Assembly: GCA_023079485.1 (NCBI GenBank)
Contig: CM041098.1
Span: forward strand, 558,001-622,000
Reading direction: 5' to 3'
Length of the DNA stretch: 64,000 bases
Origin: Archilochus colubris
Taxonomy: Eukaryota > Chordata > Aves > Apodiformes > Trochilidae
Position 1 is the first letter of the stretch. Every line of letters starts with the position of its first letter. A program made the position numbers and the translations under genes. This document shows positions 1 to 26,235 of this stretch, piece after piece. The notes under the pieces are model-generated. The model saw only the letters and a program-made list of their open reading frames with translations, was not told the DNA's origin and did not search any database.

Positions 1-319
1 TTGTGACTAAATAGTGCAGCAATGTCTCTACCGTTAATCCAGTTGATGAACATCCGAATTTTCCTTTATAGGCTTTAATTATTCTCTTGTCCTTAAGAGG
101 AAATGTAATGTAAAGCCTTTCAGCAAGGGCTTGGTAAAGTAAAGAATTGGTTCTCTTGGTGACTAGAACTGCATGCAGTTAAGTGCTGCAGTAGAATTGC
201 AGTAGAATATAATCTGTGATAAAATCATAGGAAATGAAGAGGTAATACAACCTGATTAAATTAATATCTGTAGTACATCAGATGCTTAAATGACTAATAT
301 CCTCTTTGCTTTAATCTAG

Positions 320-421
320 AAAGCTCGTGAAGCCAATCAAGAGCTTGAGGTTCAGCTGGGTCACGCAGTGCAGGAATCTTTGGACCCCACAAGTAAAGGC
401 AATTTACCTCTCTTTACTGAG
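320..421 (+). pseudogene. SPDL1: SPDL1 (Spindly)-like exon, donor site lost
   Basis: A 34-codon open block follows a good acceptor (pyrimidine-rich, ending tctag at 319). It reads KAREANQELEVQLGHAVQ, then a LDPTSKGN stretch and LFTE, which matches the coiled-coil segment of vertebrate Spindly (human: KARVANQDLQVQLDQAL, then LDPNSKGN and LFAE). Spindly recruits dynein-dynactin to kinetochores through the RZZ complex. The homologous protein continues with VED, which is exactly where the next block (1268) begins. So the exon should end after GAG at 421 with GT at 422, but the bases there are ct. Without splicing the frame stops within two codons. Either the donor is mutated or this is a decayed duplicate. 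The earlier exons would lie left of the window. The family match is by eye from memory. Confidence 0.8.
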
Positions 422-1267
422 CTACAGTGATGCCACATGCCTGGGAATATACACAAAACTGCTTAATATTTTCAGAGCAACATAGGAAATAAAACTCAAG
501 TATCTCTGCCTTATCTGGCTGGTGTGCATTTGTTCCTTGAATACCACTTCAGTGTTCAAATATCTAAGAACTGATGTAAGGAAAAAAGTTTTGTGCACTC
601 TGGAATTGAGGAGTCATTTGACTTAATGGAATCAGTTAAAGGTAACCTGGTTGTCAAGAAAGAAGATGGGCTGGAGGATTCATGACCCTTCTGCAGCTTT
701 CAGCTCTAAAGCTCTGTTCAGCTGGGAAGCCTTTAATACAGAAGATAGGATGGGAACTACTAGATGTTAAATTCTGTCTTTTAAAAACACATTGAAAATT
801 GCTGGTTGTTTTGAGCTTATGTGAGGATCTTTGAATAGGAGTTCAAATGTTGTTAAATCTGTAGGAAGTTCTGTTAGACAGCACCCATAGAATGGGATGA
901 ATTGGTTTGCAGTTGGTTTTTTTTTTAAACTATTTGTTCTGCTAATGGACAAAACTGTTGAGCAGCAACACTGAAGCATAGCAAGTTTTACACTACTTTG
1001 GTATCAAAGGAACAAAGTAACTTTGCTTTGATATCAAAGAAATAAAATAAGTCTGCCCTTCACTGCCCAGGCTTCAGCTGCTACAGGACTATTTGTTCTT
1101 ATCTCAGAGGTAATGGAAATGTGCACTTTTTTTCAAGTCCTGTTGTTGGCAAGGCAGTATTTGCAGAACCAACATGAATTGCTGTGTAACATTTTATGAA
1201 ACCTGTCATCCAAGTGACAACAAGTGCTGTAATTTTCATAGCAATAATTGTTAACAATGTTCTGTAG

Positions 1268-1358
1268 GTGGAAGACCATAGGGCAGAAATGAAACAGCAG
1301 CTGATCAGTGTGAAAATATCAGTCTCTACAAGACCAGCCTGCACTCACTAGAGAACAA
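1268..1358 (+). pseudogene. SPDL1: SPDL1 (Spindly)-like exon with frameshift
   Basis: The block begins after an acceptor-like tctgtag and reads VEDHRAEMKQQLISVK. This continues directly from the block ending at 421 and matches human Spindly VEDRRAAMERQLISMK. After that point the homology jumps to another frame (YQSLQDQPALTREQ against human YQSLKKQNVFNREQ). Only one base separates the two parts where the human protein needs six, which implies a net loss of five bases. The first frame then hits a TAG at about 1348. No GT donor is visible at the end of the homology, and unrelated repeat-like sequence follows from about 1385. Together with the lost donor of the preceding exon this supports an unprocessed (intron-bearing), decayed copy rather than an active gene. 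The intervening intron of about 850 bp shows it is not a retrocopy. Confidence 0.8.
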
Positions 1359-1455
1359 AACAAAAACCTCCAATATCCAACCCCTTGGCCATTCCCCCAC
1401 TGTATCTCAACAGGGCTCTAAACTTCAACACAAACAGACCTGGCAAAAAAACACC

Positions 1456-1550
1456 AAGAGTGACCACTGAAAACTGCTGCTGGCCCTACCCCTCACATGG
1501 AACCCGACCCACAGCACCACCAACAATCTGGCTACAACTTTGCTTTAGTA
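1456..1550. repeat. dispersed repeat, copy 1
   Basis: This stretch is shared, with small differences, with 2529-2610. Both begin gagtgaccactgaaaac, run through a ctggccct stretch and share cagcaccaccaacaatc and ttgctttag. It lies in a low-coding, C-rich block that directly follows the SPDL1-like remnant. The family is not recognised. Confidence 0.75.
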
Positions 1551-1969
1551 CCAAAAACCTCAAACATTTGACCCCCTGGCTGCTCTCCCCTTCATTCATT
1601 TTTTTCCCATTTCAGCTGCTAAATTTGAAACATTTACACTTGGCTTTCTAACACAAAAATTGTCTGGATTCACATATTTTTGCTGTAACATTATCATCGA
1701 CTCTTCAAGAACACTTTAAAATAATATTCATAAAGTAAACCACTCACCTGCTCTTTGTGGTGAACCTGGAAGATGAAGGGCTTGGACACAACTCATCCAG
1801 AAGCCACTGATTCACTCCACACACAGACTCAGCCCTGAAACCCAACTGGAGGCTCCTGTGCAATTGTCCTGCCCCACCTCTTTCTCACAATCCCCTGGAA
1901 AAACCCCTCCTCTCCTTCACTGTATTCACCTGGGATGAAGGAGCCTCACCTGCAACCCATCTGAGAACA

Positions 1970-1990
1970 TCACACCCTAACCCTAAACCC
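1970..1990 (+). repeat. short telomere-like stretch
   Basis: The bases read caccctaaccctaaaccca, about two and a half CCCTAA units inside C-rich repeat DNA. This is far too short to be a functional interstitial telomere array. It is probably a chance product of the surrounding C-rich repeat. Confidence 0.4.
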
Positions 1991-2528
1991 ACCCCAATCC
2001 CTCCCCACTCCCCCTGCCCACAGCTGCAGTTTGACCCCTGGGGCTATGGAAAGACTCAGGACCCAGAAAATTAGAAAATGTTTCCTAAAGCACATCAGAA
2101 ATTTCCAGCAGTGAGATGGGGACAAGGTTCAGAGCAGAATACTATGGATTTATTAAGGTGAATGTAAGGTCACCTGCACCATGGATGGCCAAAATCAGAA
2201 AGGTACAAATCTGATGGGGTATCATACTGCCCCTGGCATGTCTATTTCAATCCCAAAGTCCCTGGAAATGTAAGTTTACACATTTCTAAACCCTAACACT
2301 AATTGTAGCCAATATTTTAGGCTGAGGAGCATCTACATATATCCATGGGAGGCCAAAATGAGACAGCTGCAAATATGATGCACTGTCACATACCCCTTGG
2401 AGAGACTTAGAAATTAAAAAAGGCCCTAGAGCTAAAAAATATGTGATTACACAAAACCCAAGTTATCACATTCTTCTGGATAATTCAGCTCCAAAATTCC
2501 AAATATCTGGACCTGGATCTCAAACACA

Positions 2529-2610
2529 AAGAGTGACCACTGAAAACTTTTGCTGGCCCTAACCCTCACCCACAGCACCACCAACAATCGGGCCATGGGG
2601 TTGCTTTAGG
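2529..2610. repeat. dispersed repeat, copy 2
   Basis: Partner of 1456-1550. It carries the same gagtgaccactgaaaac start and the same cagcaccaccaacaatc core, but lacks about 13 bases that copy 1 has before the cagcacc core. The direct orientation about 1.07 kb apart would fit two copies of one repeat family or a long terminal repeat pair. I see no retroviral or LINE reading frame between them. Confidence 0.75.
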
Positions 2611-2879
2611 TTCCTCCCTCCTTGTGCCCCCAGACTGCCCCTTCCCTGAAGCACCCCACAGCCACCAGCCTGGGGTCTTTCCCTGCCCCACAGCACCTCC
2701 CAAGTACCTTTATCTTTCCCCCCCAACTTCAGGGTCCCTCCCACTGCCACCCAGTATAAACCAGTGCCACATAGTGCCCTCCCAGTACAACACATTAACA
2801 AGAAGGACTAGGAAAGGTGGAGGGGGAAATGGAGAAGACTGAAGGAAATTGGGAGGGACTGGGGAGAACTCCAATGCAG

Positions 2880-3110
2880 GGTTCTGCCTAACCCTGGCAG
2901 CTACGGTGCCCTGTGGGGCATCTGGGCATCTCTGCAGGGCAGGTTGAGGGATTATGGGGCAGCTGAGATGCACAATGGTGCACAGGGGAGTCTGGGGCCC
3001 TTGTGGGGCTGACTGGAGGACTATGGGTCTCTGTGGGGCATGTTAGGAAACTACGGGGCATCTGAGGGGCTCAGTTGGGGCAGTTAGGATGCCCAATGGG
3101 GCACTGTGAA
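2880..3110. repeat. degenerate G-rich tandem repeat
   Basis: The motif 'tg(t/c)ggggc...gga(c/a)tatggg' recurs several times with strong drift. Examples are ttgtggggctgactggagga, ctgtggggcatgttaggaaa and the pair cagctgagatgcacaatggt / cagttaggatgcccaatggg. This looks like an old minisatellite with a unit in the 30-100 bp range. No gene was seen. Confidence 0.6.
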
Positions 3111-3118
3111 TGTAGAGA

Positions 3119-4484
3119 ATGTAGATATTCCTAAGTGATACATGCAGGATTAACCTGCTGCAATGACTTGGATTACATTAGAACAGTACTCAAGGCAGTG
3201 GGGGTTACTTGCAACAGAGAGAAACGGGTGTGCTAAGCAGTCTCTGAAAATGAGGTAGAGAGGTTTTGTAATAGCAGTGTTCCATGGTATTTATACCTGT
3301 TGTCTCTACCTGCTACAATGCACTCCACTATCTTTTTGGACTTCAAAAATGAGTCATATTTTACTTTATGTAGGATCAAGAAACTTTCCCTCCCTCCTCA
3401 TGGTTCAGACAAATGATGTGCACTCTCACTGTCCTGCCTCCTCAGAACTACCAACCACATTTATTGTGCCTCATCTTCTTTTCCAGGATCCATGCTGACC
3501 ACCTCTTAAGCAATTACATAGATCTACATCTTCTGTGCTCATAATTGCTCTCTCTGTATTTGCTGCTGCTGAGATCAGATTTACAAGCCTGCAGAGTTTT
3601 CAATCTTCTTCTAGCCATCCTGCCTCTATTAGATGCTCATGGATGCTCTGTTAACAAATTATCAGTAAAATAGACACTTTTAGAAAAGAAAGTCAAAGTG
3701 GCCACCACTAAGACTGAAGAAGGGAAACTTTCTGAACTGTGTCCCTACTCTCACCCAAGCCTCTTTTATGGGGCTTTTGCTTTCTTACAGGCCTGACAAT
3801 TTGGAAAACTCAAGTTGAAAGTGCCTCCCTGAACATTTCCAGGTCAGGGGAGCAGGCCCAGCTCCTCAGGTGCTGGCCACAGCTCCTCCACAGCTACCAG
3901 GGCAAGAAAGCAGTGGCCCTAATCCCACAGCTCTCCCCCCATAGCCTTTCTCTCCTGGCAACCCGATTCCAGAACATGTTGCCATGCAGGGCTGACCCCA
4001 CACTGCCTAAAATACATCAGGGCCAGGGAGCAGGGGCTGCAAGGCCATTGGCACACTCAGGGCCCTGCCATCTCTCTGCAGGTTACCCTTGAGATCCCAG
4101 GCTGCATCTGGAAGTCTGTCACTCCACTATCAAATACATTCCCTTGTATTTTTCCTATCTGTTCAGTATTTGTTCTGTTTCCTGTACTGTCCCTTGTACT
4201 TGCTGCCCTACTGTCAGCCTTCTGTGTTGCTTCTCTTCTGTCCCTACTGGAAGTCCTCTACAAATACCAAAAAAATGACCAATCATAACTTGAGACCTGA
4301 AACTAAAATAATTTTTTAAAAAAATTGAAAATACTGAGGCAATATTTTGCTGAATTTCCACCCAGCTCCACATATATTGCCCCATAGGTCTGAACAGAGA
4401 GGAGCCTGGAACCAGTGTTCCCAGAGTTCTCTAGTCATCTGAATTTCTTTTTTCTAGCTTGTCTCTTCCCTACCTCTGCATTAG
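3119..4484. other. no supported gene
   Basis: This is non-repetitive intergenic DNA. The longest open frame (3739-4092, + strand) has no family resemblance and ordinary intergenic composition. A weak resemblance to a later Spindly exon around 3205-3260 is too degenerate to claim. Confidence 0.5.
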
Positions 4485-4628
4485 ATTAACAATCCAGAAG
4501 TGAAGCCTCTACATCTGCAGGCACTTAGCAGGGATGTCCCTGCAGTCACAGGTTTCCAGAAGCTGAATTATAACAGTTCTCAGGAGGAGGAGGTTGTGCA
4601 AAGCTCTGCACTCAGCTGCAGTGAGCAG
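4485..4628 (+). other. exon-like open interval, unidentified
   Basis: A pyrimidine-rich tract ends in ctgcattag at 4484, followed by 144 bases (48 codons, phase 0 at both ends) without a stop, then cag|gtaaca at the 3' side. The translation includes NNPEVKPLHLQALSRDV and later QEEEVVQSS, a hydrophilic, acidic-serine composition that looks more like real protein than random frame. It lies on the same strand as the SPDL1-like blocks and could be a piece of that gene's divergent C-terminal region or of another gene. I cannot assign it. Confidence 0.35.
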
Positions 4629-5084
4629 GTAACAGAGGACATCTAAAGTACAAGTAAAGGTTCAAATAAGGATTGTGCATCTCATTCACCTTGACTGGAT
4701 ACGTAATAATCCTGTTGTGCTTTTAAAGGACAAGTTGAAGTGAGCAGTACACTTTGGAAGTCTGCATGCTGTGGTGTAAGCTGAGGCCAGCACTGCCTGC
4801 TGCAGAGTGGTGAGAGCCCTGGTGGGTAAGAAGAACCCTGAAGTTCCACTCTGCTCCTGGCTCCCACCCTGAAAATGTCTTTGTGAAAAAAAATTGTGTT
4901 AACATCTTGAACACTGCTTGCATCTCAGGCTGATGAGGTATCTCTGTAAGGCAGAGGTTTGCTCTTAAGATACTTTTTGTATCTGGTTTGCATAAAAAGA
5001 TGACTATTTTAAGATGTGTGTGTTAGTTGATTTTATCTTCATTTATGCTAACTTGTTTTCAGATGGATGACTTTGTTTCAAGAC

Positions 5085-5154
5085 ACTGGTTATGTTGTAC
5101 TTTCCCTGCCGCTCTTTACACTGGTTATGTTGTACTTTCCCTGCAGCTCTTTAT
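5085..5154. repeat. perfect-start tandem duplication, 35-bp unit
   Basis: Two adjacent copies of a 35-base unit beginning actggttatgttgtactttc differ at a single base (ccgctc in the first, cagctc in the second). The near identity indicates a recent duplication. Confidence 0.9.
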
Positions 5155-5218
5155 GGTGTTTTTTCCTTCTTTTTATCTGTTGCCCTTGTCCACCACTCAC
5201 CAGTTACAAAGTTGCATT

Positions 5219-5224
5219 TTTATT
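5219..5224 (-). promoter_or_regulatory. candidate HSPA9 poly(A) signal
   Basis: The + strand tttatt is AATAAA on the minus strand, the first canonical signal downstream of the HSPA9 stop codon at 6212. Its use would give a 3' UTR of about 1 kb. Weaker variants (TATAAA at 6059-6064 on the minus strand) lie nearer and could be used instead. Confidence 0.4.
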
Positions 5225-5311
5225 GGATCTGACTATCCACTAAAGACTTGAAACAATCATGCACAGTCTTGATTCCCGTTTTTTTGGTTTGTGTTTTTTT
5301 TTTTGCTTTAG

Positions 5312-5403
5312 CTAATCAGACAAATTATAGCCCCCATAGTCCAGGAAGAATAGTGCTCGGGTCCCCAGGGAGAAAATCTGAAGCTACTGCTTCACTGCTG
5401 TGA
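5312..5403 (+). other. exon-like interval, possible last exon
   Basis: A long T tract ends in tgctttag, a strong acceptor, at 5311. Two frames stay open at first. If entered with two bases completing a split codon, the frame runs NQTNYSPHSPGRIVLGS and on to a TGA at 5401. If entered in phase 0, the natural continuation of the interval ending at 4628, it gives LIRQIIAPIVQEE and stops at 5351-5353. A + strand AATAAA follows at 5937. No family is recognised. Confidence 0.3.
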
Positions 5404-5936
5404 ATCAAGCAGCTAATTCACAATCCTCTTTGATGTTCACACACTTGAGGGGATAAAAAACCCAAACCTGCTGCTGTCACCCACTGGTCTATGTGTACCT
5501 GCACTGCCTGTTCTTCCAAGGACCAGCAGAACTATTGCAAGAGTGCTGATATGCCATTTACAGTAGTTGTTTGAGAAAATACACAGAACACACACAACTG
5601 GAGAACTGACACAGGATGGAGCAAAAGGCTCAGGCAAGCAAAGTACTGGACTTCCACCGAGCCTCTTTTATAAGAAATAATGTTACAGCTGAATTTGAAG
5701 TAACCTCTTCTCCTGGCTGCAGATCTGAACATCCTCCAGTGATGCAACCAGCCTTGGCATTGCTGCCCACAAACCTCATTACCTACCACACAAGTGCTCA
5801 GATCCACAAGGAGGGTCCATACAGGTGTGGTTCTCTTCCCAGTCCCAACACAGCTTCCATCCCTACCCTTCTAATTAGTGACATGGTTTCCAAGCTTCCC
5901 TATCAGATTTAGTACACCATCATGTCAGCTATCAGA

Positions 5937-5942
5937 AATAAA
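5937..5942 (+). promoter_or_regulatory. + strand poly(A) signal AATAAA
   Basis: A canonical hexamer within atcagaaataaatgatcagc, 534 bases after the possible stop at 5401-5403 and 270 bases from the HSPA9 stop codon on the other strand. If used, transcripts from the two strands would overlap tail to tail. Confidence 0.35.
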
Positions 5943-6211
5943 TGATCAGCAAGTCCCCAGGTGCCTCAGTTGAATACCACAGTGCCAAACACCTTACTTT
6001 GTCTGGCATGAATTAGCTTTCATCAAGTGACAATTTATCTAGCAGATACATCACTAAGTTTATACATTAAAGAATTTTATATATAGAATACTGCAAAAAC
6101 ACAGTAAGTCTGAATTTTGCCCAATGCTGCTCAGGAAGGTCCCTTCTCTCCCAAGCGTCAAGAAAAATCAATCTCTTCTTCATACTCTAGTCAAGGCAAG
6201 ACTGAGACTTC

Positions 6212-24595
<18,384 letters not shown>

Positions 24596-24666
24596 GGCGG
24601 ATCGGATCGGATCGGGTCGGGTCGGACCGGACCGGGCTGCGCGCGGCTCTTCTGGAAATCTCCACC

Positions 24667-24672
24667 CACGTG
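24667..24672. promoter_or_regulatory. E-box CACGTG near the HSPA9 start
   Basis: A palindromic CACGTG in the context cccacgtggg lies 72-77 bases upstream of the ATG, so it is in the 5' UTR or core promoter. It is a site type bound by MYC/MAX and USF. Binding is inferred. Confidence 0.5.
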
Positions 24673-24987
24673 GGCACCGGGAGGGGGCGAGGGGGGAGAG
24701 AGGCAGGCGCAGGACCCCCGGCGCGGGCTGTCCGGGCCAACGCCTGATCGTTCCGCTGGCTTTCAGCGCTCCGCTCGGACACCGGCGCGGCGCCGCGCTG
24801 CCTTCCCGAGCGCGTGAGAGAACCCGCCGCCTCGGCCGGGTGCGGGATGGTGCGGGATAAGGCGACGACAGGGCGCGCTCCACGCCGGCACGGCACGGGC
24901 AGCCCGGGCCAAGCAGAGGCCTCGCACTCAAGGTCGGTCAGGAGAAAGCGCAGGGCGATTGCAGGGGCCTTGCGTCAGGCCCTGCGG

Positions 24988-24999
24988 TGCGCGTGCGCA
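24988..24999 (-). promoter_or_regulatory. NRF-1 palindrome, site 1
   Basis: On the minus strand the 12-mer TGCGCACGCGCA fits the NRF-1 consensus YGCGCAYGCGCR at every position. It lies about 393 bases upstream of the HSPA9 ATG. NRF-1 drives many nuclear genes for mitochondrial proteins. Confidence 0.65.
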
Positions 25000-25025
25000 G
25001 GCGGCGGAACGACGCGCGGAGACAG

Positions 25026-25037
25026 CGCGCATGCGCA
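25026..25037 (+). promoter_or_regulatory. NRF-1 palindrome, site 2
   Basis: CGCGCATGCGCA fits the NRF-1 consensus at every position and is 38 bases from site 1. Two full-length matches this close are unlikely to be chance even in GC-rich DNA. Confidence 0.65.
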
Positions 25038-25050
25038 GTGGAGAGAGGGG

Positions 25051-25212
25051 CGGGCACCGGGGGCGGGGCGGCACCGGGGGCGGGCGGCACCGGGGGCGGG
25101 GCGGCACCGGGGGCGGGGCGGGCACCGGGGGCGGGGCGGCACCGGGGGCGGGCGGGCACCGGGGGCGGGGCGGGCACCGGGGGCGGGGCGGGCACCGGGG
25201 GGGCGGGGCGGA
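25051..25212. repeat. nine-copy GC-box minisatellite
   Basis: Nine copies of a 16-18-base unit gcaccgggggcggggcg sit immediately upstream of the NRF-1 sites. Each unit contains a GGGGCGGGG or GGGGGCGGG core, an Sp1/KLF-type GC box, and the + strand has strong G-quadruplex potential. Copies differ only by one or two Gs, so the array is young and probably variable in length. Confidence 0.92.
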
Positions 25213-25907
25213 TCCCCGGAGCACACCCCCGGGCGTACCCAGCGCTTCCCGGTGCAGGGCCGGGGCTGCGCCCGCCTCCCGCCCCTCCCTCCCACCAAAG
25301 CTCTCCCGGCCCCTGGGGGCACCGCGCACCCCCGGGGAAAGACCGGGGAAGGTTCGGCTCCCTCTGCCCCTCGCTGCCCGGGCGGGTCGGGCTGTGGAAC
25401 CACCGAGCTCCTGTCAGCCCCACCGACACACCCCGGTTCCAACCCCAGCGTCACCGGGTTAGCCTCAGCCCGGGCAGCCGGTCCGTCCAATTGCTCCTGT
25501 TCGGCCCACCACAGCCTCACCGCCTCCCGCGGGCATCCCTGACGAGCGCTGGTCCGGTCCGGTGGGGAGGTACCGCTGGCAGCCTCCATCCTGTCCAGCA
25601 AGGGGCAGCATCCCGCCGCGCTGCTGACAGTTCCCAGGGTGAGCAGCGCAGCGCTGGGAAGCGGCTCCGGGCAGGGACAGGCGGGCCCGTCCCGCAGCCC
25701 CGCGGGGGGAGCAGGAGCCCCTCAGCCAGACCCCTCAGCAAGAGACCCCTCTGCTCCGGCAGCCTCTGCAGAGGGGGCACAAACCAGAGGAAACTCCCTG
25801 AAAGTCACAAAATCTCCCCCCCAGCTGCTGGGGTGTCACGGGCAGGCACCTCAGGGTCCGGCTGACTTGAGGGGTCTGCCTGAGGGTCACTCTGCAGGCA
25901 ACGAGGA
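25213..25907. other. CpG-rich upstream flank, no gene
   Basis: GC-rich DNA grading into ordinary composition at about 25,760. No exon was supported. Open frames overlap on both strands without family resemblance. Confidence 0.7.
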
Positions 25908-26235
25908 CCATCAGAGAATGGGTTGGGTTGGAAGGGACCTCTCCAGGTCACCCAGTGCCACCCCTGCAGTCTCAGGGACACCTCACCCAGATCAGGGTGC
26001 TCAGAGCCTCCTCAAGCCTCACCTTGAACATCTCCAGGGATGAGGGCACCTCCCTGGGCACCCTGTGCCATTGTGCCACTGCCTTCAGGGTAAAGAGCTC
26101 TTTCCTAACATCCAACCTAAATCTGCTTTTCTCTACTTTAAACCCACTGCCCCTTTCTCCTATCACTACAAGCCCTTGCAAACAGCCTCTCTGCAGCCTT
26201 CCCATAGCCCCTTCAGGTACTGGAAGGGGGAGAGC
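25908..26235 (-). mobile_element. CR1 LINE fragment
   Basis: It starts with gagaatgggttgggttggaa (the reverse complement of the CR1 3' end). The expected order follows: agggatgagggcacctccct, taaagagctctttcctaaca, tttaaacccactgcccctt, cctatcactacaagccctt. It is about 330 bases of the 3' part, not coding. Confidence 0.9.

Noticed and set aside
1970..1990. Interstitial telomere array
   Set aside because: Only about two and a half CCCTAA units occur within C-rich repeats.
3205..3260. A further SPDL1 exon (region resembling the NERCLQLSESEN segment)
   Set aside because: The resemblance needs an in-frame stop and several gaps, so it cannot be separated from chance by eye.
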